Of a stretch of 64,000 nucleotides of DNA, positions 11,041-21,967 are shown in pieces; the first letter of the stretch is position 1, and the number at the start of each line of letters is the position of its first letter. The notes under the pieces are model-generated. The model was not told where the DNA came from and made no database searches. It saw only the letters and a list, made by a program, of their open reading frames with translations. The stretch spans positions 78,121,971 through 78,185,970 of the forward strand of contig CM068387.1 of assembly GCA_034770075.1 (NCBI GenBank). The letters are read 5' to 3'. Origin of the DNA: Aralia elata (Eukaryota; Streptophyta; Magnoliopsida; Apiales; Araliaceae). The position numbers and the translations under genes were made by a program.

Positions 11041-12416
11041 TGTAACACCCCTTCCCAAAATAGAAAGAGAAGTTACTCACAAAACACAAACTAATTGATG
11101 ATATTATAACAAAGCTCTAAACCATATCAAAATAATCCTCAAAACCAATAAATATCAATCGACAAGCCATAATAAATGTCAAACTGGCTCAAACCACAAT
11201 CTAAAGTAATTATTACAACTCCAAATAAACAAATGTATCACAACCTAATTAACAAAATATCTAAATTATTTGGATAAAACGGAGCTCTGGTCACACTTGC
11301 TCTTGATCCCCCTAATTATCTGTCGGAAGGAAAAACACAGCATGAGCCAAATGCCCAGTACGGATACATAGTACCAAAAAAATCAATTGAAATAACTAAC
11401 TCAATCAAATGAACTGAAACGAATAAAATTAACACAATAAAATAATAGGCTGAATCAAATGGATGAGTGTGATTTCATACCGAGCTCAAAACAAAACAGA
11501 AATATACATTGTCACACAGACAAGTCAACTAATGCATACATGTAAAATCCAAATGCACATTGGACCGCGAATCCAAATGCATGTAAAATCGGAAGGTGTA
11601 TTTGGCACAAACATCACCAATCCGCAAAACAGAACAGAAAATTAGGGTCAACCATATCTCACAACAAATCATCACCAAATGGCTAACTCCCACCAGAGCA
11701 CAAAACGGAGACGTCGTGGACTGATCATACCGCCACGGAAGGTGTCATGCCTCGGTGCCAAGGGGACATGTCTGTGGTACCCCCACAAGTGGTTATAACT
11801 CAGGTATATCCTACGGTATATTCTAACAAAATACAATATCACAACACATGCCACACAATATTAATACAAAGTGTTCTAATATCCACATGTTAAATCGAAA
11901 CGAATCACCAATACAAAGTCTCCAAAATATATTACACTTACATTACTATAAACATCAAAATAAATCTAGACATGATGTAGTAGTCTAAAGAGTTCAAATA
12001 TGAGTTCCAAATAAATGTCAATGCCAAAATAAAATTATCACATGAATTTGAGAATGAACAATTATGTGAAACAATAACTAACTTCTAAACGAAAAGCAAA
12101 ACAAACAAATTAAAATTAAAAGGATTATCGCTGAAGGAGTACAAAATCCGTACTCAAAAATTATATTCTAAATTCGACATGTTAAATTCCTCCCGTTTAA
12201 ATTAATTAAACAAAATAATAATAAATGTAAGTATATTTGCAAAAATATTCCTTCCATCTTTAACTCGTTAATTAACTCATTTTATTATTATTATTATTAC
12301 TTTCTGTCTGTTCTAAACAAAATATAAAATAGAACTAACGATTTAGCTTCAATGATGATTTACTGTGTTCATGCAGTTTCCTTTTCAGAACTTAGCTCTC
12401 TCCGGTTGTTTTACTC

Positions 12417-12481
<65 letters not shown>

Positions 12482-13095
12482 CCTTAGATTTAAATAAGAG
12501 AAATTAAATTACCAATTGAAGAAGCCACACCTACAATATATTTATATGATCTCTTGGGCCCACTTAATGTCATGCTCTAAGGTCTGAACTCACCTAGAGT
12601 CTGAACTCAAGTAAGTTATTCTTTAATAGGCATATACAGGAATAAGTATCCTGTCAAGTACTCCTCAAATGGCTTCGGCCAAATGTGTGATCCCTTTTGA
12701 ACCAAAATAATTGATTATATTAATACCGCAGACAATAAATATACATACCTTTGTCCCTTCTGTTCTTGTTGCCGCCGCTTCTCTCTTCCTCCCTTTCCCT
12801 TAGTTTGTATAATGAAAGTAAAATTATGTTTAGTTATTTATTTATTTATTTATTAATTAATATGTTTTATTCATTCTCCTAATTTTAATAGAATTTTATT
12901 ATTACCCACATATAAGTTAAACTCAATTAACTTTAAAGCCAAATTTTAGCAATTCAATTATCCATCACTTATTAATATCTATTAGCTCACATAGATTAAA
13001 TAACTAGTTTGACCGAAATAAAATACAAAGTCCAATCAGAATATTTAAAGTATAATTATAAATGTTATTTATTTATTTATTTTTTGGGTATTACA
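11041..13095 (-). repeat. 3' LTR of element A
   Basis: 2055 bp, intact, in minus orientation. It matches the three separated pieces of the 5' LTR. It contains a (CA)n(TA)n microsatellite and no coding sequence; the short reading frames in it are chance. Confidence 0.9.
12417..12479. repeat. (CA)n(TA)n microsatellite in A LTR
   Basis: About 12 CA units followed by about 19 TA units. The matching place in the other LTR is a pure TA run at 43411-43481. Confidence 0.95.
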
Positions 13096-13132
13096 TCGCC
13101 TCTCTTTTAAAAGGGATTCCATCCCCGGAATC
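13096..13132 (-). other. Polypurine tract region of element A
   Basis: On the minus strand a GATTCCGGGGATGGAATCCC box is followed by AAAAGAGAGGCGA next to the LTR. The same GATTC-GGGGAC-AATCC box precedes the polypurine tracts of elements B and C. Confidence 0.7.
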
Positions 13133-13541
13133 AAAAGAATGGAACTTACCTAATTATAAAAAAGATGTGCATATTCCGCTCGAATAGATTCCTCCATCTC
13201 CCAAGTAGCTTCCCGCTCCGAATGATTCCTCCACAAAACCTTAACTAATTGATAGTCTTCCTCCTCATAATCCGCTCTTAACGATCCAAAATCGCCTCAG
13301 CTTGCTCCTTTCAAGTAAGATCATCTCGAATCTTATTTAACGGATATTACACCACATGCAACAGATGATAATGATAACTCCTCAACACTGATACATGGAA
13401 TACATTATGTACATAAGCTAGTTGTGGAGGCAAAGTTAACCGATATGTAACCTCACCAACTTTCTCCAAAATCTTAATAGATTAGTACGATAAAAACTAT
13501 GATGACAAACTTTAGTATATCGTTTCATTTTGTACAATTAT
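13133..13541 (-). pseudogene. Element A pol 3' end with chromodomain
   Basis: Minus-strand translation gives KILEKVGEVTYRLTLPPQLA, YVHNVFHVSVLRSY and then chromodomain text (AEAILDR, RRKTIN, and in a shifted frame WRNHSGSEATWE). This is the integrase C-terminus plus chromodomain of Tekay-type chromoviruses, which targets integration to particular chromatin. Stops and at least one frameshift disable it. The upstream part of integrase continues at 18283 beyond the CACTA-like insertion. Confidence 0.75.
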
Positions 13542-13556
13542 CACTGCCAAGAAAAT

Positions 13557-13622
13557 GAGAATGTTCTAGCGAGTGAATAATGAAAATAAAAAAATAGAAA
13601 TTGAGAATGTTCTAGCGAGGGA
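13557..13622. repeat. 18-bp direct repeat pair near CACTA left end
   Basis: TGAGAATGTTCTAGCGAG occurs twice, separated by about 30 bp of A-rich sequence. It is not the GCAACG motif of the right end. Confidence 0.7.
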
Positions 13623-13649
13623 ATGTCCTTTGATATAAAAACACAAATT

Positions 13650-14175
13650 GATCTTAGAGGTGTAAACAAGTCGAACTGAAGCGAACAGAGAATTACTTGG
13701 ATTGAGTTCGAATTGTATTTGAAAAACTCTACTTAAATTCGACTCGACTCGAATATTTGTTACTCGAATTCAATCTGACTTGGATCGAATTATATTCAAA
13801 CTACTCACGAACTTTGAATTCAAGCTCGAATTCGAGTCTCTACATAATAAGTAACTTTATAATACATATAGTCTGTATGTCATATATGTTATATCTTCAT
13901 ATATAATAATAAATAATAACTATTTATTTTAAATTTATTAAATTGTGCATATTTTATAAGAGAATGTTTCGAGTATTTATGCGAATATATATTAATCGAG
14001 TATGTATCGAATCATGATCAAGAATTCGAATCCTAAACGAGTCGAGTATAAATTTACTCAAATTCTACTTATAATTCATTCTTATTTATTTTTTTACTCA
14101 AATTTAGATCATATTATTAACGAATTCGAGTTTCGTTCATATTTTTTCGAATTGTTTATTAGATGAATAGTTAGT
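13650..14175. mobile_element. hAT-like MITE remnant, GAGTTCGA-rich
   Basis: Starts TTAGAGGTGTAAACAAGTCG, resembling hAT-type miniature elements that begin TAGGGGTGTAAACGAG. It contains many TCGAATTC/GAGTTCGA motifs on both strands and ends near TTCGAATTGTTTATTA, a degraded inverted copy. No clear 8-bp duplication, so the borders are approximate. Confidence 0.45.
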
Positions 14176-14179
14176 TGAT

Positions 14180-14770
14180 GTTTATTATCCTTCATTTTGC
14201 TCAAGGACCAATCAGAACCAAGCACACAGATCATTAGTTTTAATTACTCCTTTCAATCGTGGCCCTTGATAAATTCTAAGCATTATATCTCTACTGTCGG
14301 ATCAAAAGCTAAGTGTTAAATATAAAACTCAAAAATGATATTTTATTTTCATTTCTTTCATCTCTCTCTCTTTCTCTCGTCGGCTGAGGTACATCTCCAT
14401 CTCTATCTAACCCTTCAAAATTGTTCCTTGCTTCTGATCTCTAGGGTCTGACCCTTTGGTTGTCTAGTTTGGTTGTATGGGTTGATTCTCACTTTGTTCT
14501 TCTTCGACTCCGGCGGTTGGGAATTGTGTGGATTTTGCCCTAGGATTTGGGGCCAATTGTTTGGGGTTTCATATTTGGGGCCAATTTTGTTAATGGATTG
14601 TCGTTTCACCAGTGGCGCTTCGGGCTTTTTGGGATCTTTCGGCGATTGTGATCGTCCACCACTATTGTATTTATAGATATTAATGTTTACATAATGTGGT
14701 TGTCCCCTATATGGTAATTTCTCTCTCCGCTTTCTCTATATTTGTATTTATAGATATTAATGCTTTTTAT
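14180..14770. other. Transposon interior resembling promoter/5' UTR sequence
   Basis: Contains CT-rich TCTCTCTCTCTTTCTCTCGT and a TATA-like AAATATAAAACTC near 14320, as in plant 5' leader regions. Reading frames here (14473-14676 plus, 14415-14609 minus) match no family I know. It may be part of a captured gene. Confidence 0.25.
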
Positions 14771-14781
14771 TTATAAAACAG

Positions 14782-15062
14782 TCCGTAAGACTGAAGATTA
14801 TAAGCTTCAACGTCTCCCACAACTACAACTAAAAACTGATGGAAGAATACTTGATGAATTTCTTCCAACTAGCAAGTATGAAAAACCAAATTAATGGCCA
14901 ACTTTGTTGGTCCATGTGCCACACAATTACCACTTTGACTTACATGATCAAAACTTACAGCCTCAAAACTAAATGACATTCGATCAGTCTTAACCAAAAT
15001 ATCTAAGTGCAACAAATTATCCATCTGGGAAGAACACAGACCATTAATGCTTGAACACCGGA
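14782..15062 (-). pseudogene. RNase H-like (RVT_3) fragment
   Basis: Minus-strand translation gives SQMDNLLHLDILVKTDRM, then VSFDHVSQSGNCVAHGPTKL and, after an in-frame TAG where the family usually has Trp, LEEIHQVFF. This matches the C-terminal half of plant RVT_3 RNase H-like domains (…FSHVRRSGNSVAH.LAK…WLEE.P). Such domains end many L1-type LINE polyproteins and also occur as free host genes. No start, no upstream RT and no catalytic N-terminal part are seen. Source undetermined. Confidence 0.5.
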
Positions 15063-15656
15063 GGACTAAAAGTTGATTTTTGCTAATAATTGGTTACTTT
15101 ATTTTATTTATTTATTTGTTTGTTTGTTTGTTTTCTGTTTTCCATGGTATACCCTTTTCACTTTTAGATCAGTAGTTTGTTGAAAGGAAAATGATTTATA
15201 TTGCGATGTCAATTTTTTAATTAAGGAGAAGTATTAGTGACCCTTTTATAATTCTATCTAACTATATATATTAAAAAGTTTCACAATTATATTTCGGCAC
15301 AAATTTTTAACAAGACTTTTGCAAGTTTTTTTTTAATTTACTCACAAAGCAAGGATGGGGAATGAGCTCTTTTTTTTATAGCATATCATATAAAAGCCAC
15401 CCATTATTTGAAATTAAAATAAGTTTTAGAAATATTATATTTACAAGGAGATACAATAATTTGATTTATTCTTTCGGATATTATAGTTGCATAAATAACA
15501 ATTGTTAATATTTTCATTTTATTTATGGAAAAGGATGTTATAAATTTACAAGTTGCTAAACTAAAACATAATATGCATGTCTTAGTTTTGTACGTGGGGG
15601 GGGGGGGGTGGGGGTTTAGTATCTAATAGGATATTGTTAATTTGATTGTTTATTAG

Positions 15657-15719
15657 GAGCGCACCATGTTGATTTTCGATCTGCAACAAAAGAAGATCCA
15701 CAGTGGTTCAACACTTTAT
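15657..15719 (+). pseudogene. Prolylcarboxypeptidase-like (S28) exon fragment
   Basis: GAHHVDFRSATKEDPQWF is encoded right after an acceptor-like TTGTTTATTAG. This string closely matches the region around the catalytic His in plant lysosomal Pro-Xaa carboxypeptidase-like proteins (GAHHVDFR.ATKEDP.WL). The frame then meets a stop, so only about 20 residues remain. It looks like one exon captured by the surrounding transposon. Identity rests on a short but distinctive match from memory; a BLAST search would settle it. Confidence 0.6.
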
Positions 15720-17135
15720 AGAATAGTATTTCAATCATTCTTTTCTCAGGTATATCTGGTAATTTTATGCTCAACACTTTATGGATTAGGATTCTTCTAG
15801 TGGCGATGGAAATGATAGGTTACATTGGCTGAGAAAACCACTCCAGGGAAGCAATAGTGACAAGTAAAAGTACACTATTTTCCATATTCTCGTGGTGGTT
15901 TTATGAATTTCATCATAGTTAACTGCAGACTACTTCATGTGACCTTCCTTTCAAATCAGTTCTAACCAAGTAAATTCATTGAGTGGAGAAAAAATGAATG
16001 GTCCAACTACGTCACTTGATATGTAATTTATGATTGTGAACCATATATCCATGTCATTAGTTGATTGTTAGACTCCCCACTTGGAGTTCCCACCATTAAA
16101 GGGTTGAGCAGTTGATGCTTTATATATTTTATAAGGAACATATGATTTCCATTATCGCCCTCCAATTCAACCAGTATAGTTGTCATGTAATGTTTTTTTT
16201 TATTGAATTTAAATTGCAAAAATATTTATTCTACTAAAGTATGAATTGAACCAGATTCATTTGGCTTGAATTCTCTGTTAAGTGTTCTATGGCCTGTTCT
16301 ATTGGCAGGAATTTGATAGATAAAATTTTAAATAATAGAATTTAATTAAATATATGGTTACGTTTACTTCTTATGGGTCTGTGATTAGGCTTTTAAGTGT
16401 GGGTGTCAAGTTTTTTTAGCTTGATTTTTGATTGGTGAAAACTATTTGGAATTCAATTGTTTTATGCAACGACTGAGGATTGAGGAAGATTTGAATTGTA
16501 ATTGCTTTGGATGCCTTAGAAAGTTTCTATGTAATTGTTGTTGTTGTCTGTTATGTAGTCTGTAATGTTGCTAATACTTGGCACAGAAAAGCAGCATGTG
16601 GACTACACTAAATATGGATACTTGAATATTGAAAGAAATTGTTATTGATACACCATGGAATCTTTTTCCCACTTTCCGTCTATTTTATATTAATGAATAA
16701 TGATAATGAGCCAATTACATAATTTAGCTAAATTTTTTAAATGCCTTGTTTGCTTCATGCTTCGTCTTATTTGCCTCAGTAAGATCACAAATCACTATCT
16801 TATTTGTAAGAGCGTGTGAGCTAGAATATAACTGTATTTTACAAAATTACAGTTATAAACTTGTGCTTGTTCAATTAGACAGAACTTTTCAAAAAATAAC
16901 AATTTTGTGATGCTGCTTAACAGCAAGTGAAGCTAAACTATATTCATAACATATAGGAGTAGGATTGCTTCTGGTAATTGTACCCATCTTATCAGTCGAT
17001 CTTATTCTTTATCAACAATTGGTACATTATGCATATAAAACCAGGGCATTTCAATTCACTTGACCAAACACATTATATATGCATATGTTTTGGCCTTTTT
17101 TAACTAATCACTAACATTTAATATTTCTTCATCAG
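15720..17135. other. CACTA interior between gene fragments, no gene identified
   Basis: Intron-like AT-rich DNA. A 63-residue minus-strand frame at 16028-16219 matches nothing I recognise. A G-run at about 15597-15615 precedes the prolylcarboxypeptidase-like fragment. Confidence 0.35.
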
Positions 17136-17200
17136 GCTTTAAATGCTCAATCAAGAGCATTGCTTATGCAGAGGTTGGACCACAGATGTACTGCCATAAG
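17136..17200 (+). pseudogene. RBM39/CC1-like splicing factor exon fragment
   Basis: After an acceptor-like TTTCTTCATCAG the DNA encodes ALNAQSRALLMQRLDHR, close to the LNAQSRALLMQKLDR segment between RNA-binding domains of plant RBM39/CC1-type splicing factors. It ends at CCATAAG followed by G, not a perfect donor. Only about 21 residues are present. A second host gene therefore seems to be sampled by this transposon. Confidence 0.5.
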
Positions 17201-17317
17201 GATGGGTATATTGTCATCTATTTTGCCTCTAATATTTTACTACTGATCATAGGACATACATAATTGTACTGCTATAATAAGAAATGCATGGGCTTTAGTA
17301 TGTTATTAAAAATTGTA

Positions 17318-17356
<39 letters not shown>

Positions 17357-17357
17357 G
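17318..17357. repeat. (CT)n(TA)n microsatellite
   Basis: About 11 CT units followed by about 8 TA units. Confidence 0.95.
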
Positions 17358-17559
17358 ATACTTGATTGAAGAATTGTGGCAGCCTTAGACGGTTGATTGT
17401 AATGATGACGAATTACTATGTACTGGATGATTTTATTTAATTAATAATATTTGAGTTTTTTGCATTTTTTATTTTGCATAATTTGTTATGAGGTCATTGA
17501 GCCAGCATTTATTTTGTTTGTAAAATAATTCGACATTCGTTACAGAACAGGATATTGTT

Positions 17560-18282
17560 GAAACAAAGGCAACATTTATATCGTTGCAAATACAATCAAC
17601 TTTCGTTGCAAATCAAATCAACTTTCATTGCAAATAAAATTAACTTTCGTTGCAAATCAAATCAACTTTCGTTGCAAATAAAAAGCAAACAGCAACGTAT
17701 AGTGTCGTTGCTAATTGACAATTTTCGTTGCTTTTTAAAAATAATCCGTAACGCATATTATCATTGCTAATTGATCATAATCTCGTTGCAAAATAATATA
17801 TGGCTGATGTACTGTGTACATTTAGCAACGAAAATCGTTGCTAAAAAGTATATAATTAGCAACGAAAACAAGTTTAGGCAACATTTACCAAGTTGTTCAG
17901 CAACGACAAATTTCGTTGCCAAAAGTATATCAAGGGCAACGAAATTTCATTTTCGTTGACAAAGAAAAAAGGCTTTTCGTTGCTAATAAGTAGGCTTTTG
18001 TAACGAAAATTGCTTTTTAGCAACATTTTTCTAAATAAAGTGGCAACGAAATATTCCGTTGCTAAATGATCTAGGCTTTTGCATGAAATTCAAATTTCGT
18101 TGCGAAATGTTTCACTTTCTGCAACGTTCAAAATAATTTTGTTGCAGAACAATTAGCAACGTTCATTTCGCAACGAAAGCTGCAACGCTCGAAAATTCGT
18201 TGCAAAAGACCTTTAACAACGAAATATTGAACCTTTAGCAACGAAAACGCGTTGTTGCCAAAGAGCCATTTTTTTTGTAGTG
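17560..18282. repeat. CACTA right subterminal repeat array
   Basis: About 35 copies of CGTTGC/GCAACG in both orientations, including a run of AAATCAACTTTCGTTGC units at 17580-17680, ending in the terminal inverted repeat at 18265-18282. In CACTA elements such arrays bind the transposase (TNPA-type). The reading frames at 17555-17959 are made of these repeats and are not genes. Confidence 0.75.
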
Positions 18283-19401
18283 TTCAACCCAAATCATTGA
18301 ATGCCCTTCTAAGGAGAAACTTTCAAAAACACATGCTCACCAAGTTCAAACTCTAAGGTCCTCTTATGCTTATCAGCATAACTTGTTGATGTGATCGAGC
18401 CGACCTCAACTTCTCCTTAGCCACTACTACCTTCTTCGTAGTGATTTGAACTAACTCAGGCCATTTTTATGGCCTTCTCGCCAACCTCATCCCAATAAGT
18501 TGGTGCCTGACACTTCCTACCATATAACGCCTCAAATAAAGCCATTCCAATACTTGTATGCCAGCTGTTATTATAAGCAAACTCAACTAGGCTCAAGTAA
18601 TCATCCGAAATACCCAACCATTCAAGTGCACAAGACCTCAACACCTCCAACGTCTGAATAGCTCACTCGGATTGCCCATCAGTTTGCAAATGGAAAGAAG
18701 TACTGAAGTTAAGTCGAGTACCCTAAGCTCGTTGAAACCTTTACCGTGAAGTGAACCGTGGGTCCCGATCTGAAACAATAGACACTTGAGTACAATAAAG
18801 TCTAACAATCTCCTACTGAAAGATCTGTGCCAACTTGTCCACCCAGTAACCCTCATAAATAGCCAAGAAGTGTGTCGATTTAGTCAACCGATCCACCACA
18901 ACCCAAATAACATCGTTCTTCCTGAAAGTCTTTGGCAAACCAGTCACAAAATCTATTGTGATATCCTCACACTTCTAAACTAGAATGTCTAATTGTTGCA
19001 GCAAACTACTAGCTCGTTGATGTTTTATCTTCACTTATTGACAAGTAAGACATTTCCTTACATATTCAGCCACGTCTCGTTTCATCTCATTCTACCAAAA
19101 AAAATTCTTCAAATCCCTATACATCTTTGTAGAACCTGGATGAATAGAAAATAGTGAACTATGAGCCTCAGCCAACACAGCCTCCCGAATGATTGGATCC
19201 GACGGTACATATAACAGCTCACTTAACCAAATCACACCATGATTATCAATACGAAACTCGGGTTGCTTACCTCCTCTAGATTCTGTACCGTACCCCACAA
19301 CTCCCCATCTTCCTTCTGAACTTCTTTAACCTGTGAAATAAGAGATAGCTCCACTCTCATACCTACTACATGCCCCAACTGAACCTTGCACATACAACTC
19401 C
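18283..19401 (-). pseudogene. Element A integrase
   Basis: Minus-strand text includes the zinc-binding region ([20 protein letters not shown], 19092-19298) and later catalytic-core text (VEFAYNNSWHTSIGMA.FEALYGRKCQAPTYWDE, about 18480-18620). After that comes EFELGEHVFLKVSP near 18310-18350. This is Tekay-type integrase, closely similar in layout to that of element C. Stops and frameshifts occur throughout. Its ends are cut by the CACTA-like element at 18282 and the SIRE-like element at about 19402. Confidence 0.85.
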
Positions 19402-20778
19402 TGAAAGTCCAATAAGAATCTAGAAGGGGGGTTGAATAGATTATTACAAATTAAAAAATTATCTTAGGCCTTTTTGAATTTTTAGATGATTAATTTGCAG
19501 TGCTAGAAATTAATATGCAAGACAGTAAAAATTCAATCACACAATGCATAGAGATTTATCAGGTTCACAACATACATCTTGGGTATGTTGCTATGTCCAG
19601 TCTTAAGCTCCTCTCCAGAACTTGAGATCTTATTACTATCAATAATAAATACTCATTCGACAGGCGGAGAAACCTTTACAAAGTTTTATAGACAAACTTA
19701 CAACTATTCTCAACTCTCTATCTTGGACAGCAAACTCCTAGCTCCGTCCTCAAGCTTAGTTGCACATTTTCTTGAGTTCAGTTCTACTTTATAATATGGT
19801 CTTGAAACGACAACCTCTTCCTCACCTCACAAGTACACTAGAGACCCAACTCCCAGCTGATCTCTCTAAGACTTTGGTCTTAGTCAAAAAATTACTCGTC
19901 TTTTTCACAGATACATAAAATAAACTAACTCTACCCTTTTTCTTTTCTTTTACAAAAGATTTGAGAGAAATGTGCTTCTTAAATAAGTAGATAGAAAGTT
20001 AGAGATCCAGTAATTATATAAAAGTTCAATGACCTTTATATATGTGAAATGTGCTTCTGTGTAAGCAGATATAAATTTAAGCTCAGATATAAAAGTTTAT
20101 ATAACTTTTATACTTGTGTAAATATGCTTCTTGATTAAGCAGATTAATTTAAATGAAGATAAAAAATTCTTCTGTATAAGCAAATAAATAGTTTGATGCA
20201 AATTTATAAAAAAATATTTATTCTTTATAATAAAGAATGTGTTTCTATAGATTAAAGATATGTAACTTTAATTCCAGATGTTATGCAACAAATATTCTAT
20301 GAAAATTTAATTTGAGTTCAAATACTTGTGATAATAAATATCAAATATAATAGATGAGCAGTGCTTTATATCACAAATAAATTTGTTGTAATCTATTATG
20401 TGAGTGTTATAAAGAATGCCACTTAGCATTTTAAAGACCGTTTGAATAATCCACTCAAGAGTGAATAAATTCAAATTGTATCGGTATTTAAGTACTGACC
20501 AAATTTATAGTTTCACAATTAATATTTATATAAATATTTTCGATAGATCACTTAGAAATTCATATACAATTCAGATAGTTCACTCTATTATAAGAAGAAT
20601 ATCTCAGGGTCGTATTGACGATCAAATGTTGATCTACTTTACGATATTTATATAAATAATATTAATAAAAGGCCACTTAGGACTTTGAGCACTCGTTCAG
20701 CTAATTCCCTCACTTAAGAGGAATATCTCCGTTATAGTCTCGGTGTCTAAGTACTGATTTTTTATTAATAAATAGATG

Positions 20779-20812
<34 letters not shown>

Positions 20813-21697
20813 GTGTATAACAATTTATATTTGTATATCTATAATGAACAAGTAAAAGAGAATTTAATTAAATAAATCAAATAACTTATCTCAAATACTT
20901 GTGACTAATTTTCTCTTCTTCAAATAATTAGAACTTTAAATTAGAAGAGAGCTTAAAGCTTTTTAGAGAGAGAGAGTATGTAGGCAATGAGTAAGCTTTT
21001 TCTTTGATAGTGAATCGGTGAGTTAGGAATGAAGAGAAAGCTTCCTATTTATAAGAATTCAAGCTTGGGGCATAATGGTCATTTTGGAAAATCAAAGGCT
21101 GAGAATTGTTTGCTTGTAATAGAAGGCTTGGATGAAGTGTAGTATGATCACACAGATTGATCATTTAGAAATTACACCTTCCGTATTTTAAGCTTTTGGC
21201 CCTTTGAAAATATTGACTACCTTTTTACATTAAATGAGCACATGTTTGAATCTTTAAATTCTTTCAAAGTTCCAGCAAACACTCCTCCTAATCACATATC
21301 CACATGGTCAAACCAGCAATTAATGCCAGCACATGTTCAAATTGTTTAAGACTTCCAAGCTTCCAAGCTAATAAGCTACGGATGGGAAAAATATTGCCTA
21401 TATTAACTTCCCAGCACATGCAACATTAAATGTTCCAAAAATTTCAAAACTCCATCATATGCAAGCATTAATTACTTCCAAGTTCCCAATGTTCCAGTAT
21501 ATATAGCAATTCGAATGAAAAAAGGAATTAAGTCCTTAGTCACATGCATATAATTAGTACACATATTTGGACAAATGAAAGACTTCTCCCCCTTAATAAA
21601 AGGCAAAAACCTATGGAGAGGATTTTACCTTTTTTAATTATCCTATTTACTAATTATTGTTATCATCAAAATCAATTTAAAAGTTGGAGACCCAACA
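19402..21697 (-). repeat. LTR of element D (SIRE-like)
   Basis: On the minus strand it begins TGTTGGGTCTCCAACTTTTA at 21697 and ends about 19402. The far end carries CTAGAAGGGGGGTTGAATAG (plus-strand reading), a motif I associate with SIRE-type elements. The LTR contains several short TGCTTCT...AAGCAG repeats at 19970-20190. The left border is inferred from where element A's pol homology stops. Confidence 0.6.
20781..20809. repeat. (AT)n microsatellite
   Basis: AT run of about 29 bp inside the element D LTR. Confidence 0.9.
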
Positions 21698-21967
21698 ATC
21701 TCCTCCTTTTTGATGATGACAATCAACTAAAAATATTTTCTATAGAAGCTCCCCCTCAATTTATGCATACAACAAAAAATTTAATTTTTGAAAAACTCAA
21801 CAATTAACATATAGCAGTTAATGGTAGAGTATAATATTTTTGTTGCCCAATATTCTCAATATTTTTCTTCTCCCCCTTTGTCATCATAAAAAAAATGATG
21901 GGGAAAGAATACTGTAATGTACTTTTCAGAACCTGTAAAAAAGTGGTTAGTATCTGAAAAGTAGTGT
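21698..21967 (-). other. 3' end of element D internal region with polypurine tract
   Basis: Minus-strand AAAAAGGAGGAGAT adjoins the LTR start, preceded by TTGTCATCATC. A second GATGACAAAGGGGGAGAAG lies at about 21870-21890. These T/G- and purine-rich strings are characteristic of the SIRE 3' end. Non-coding. Confidence 0.65.

Larger units (their letters stand above)
13542..18282. mobile_element. CACTA-like (CMC) non-autonomous transposon with gene fragments
   Basis: A 4.7-kb block interrupting element A's integrase gene; pol homology resumes on both sides. The right end reads TTTTTTTTGTAGTG, whose reverse complement CACTACAAAAAAAATGGC is a classic CACTA terminus. The left end CACTGCCAAGAAAATGAG matches 13 of those 18 bases. 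About 0.7 kb at the right is full of TTCGTTGC/GCAACGAA motifs, typical of CACTA subterminal arrays. No transposase is seen. A 3-bp target duplication is not evident (TAT against TTC). The interior carries likely host-gene pieces. Confidence 0.65.

Noticed and set aside
15597..15615. Run of G as a G-quadruplex regulator
   Set aside because: It is a single homopolymer run in transposon interior DNA, with no other sign of function.
17555..17959. Evenly spaced repeats resembling a CRISPR array
   Set aside because: This is a plant nuclear context, and the repeats occur in both orientations as CACTA subterminal motifs, not as a repeat-spacer array.
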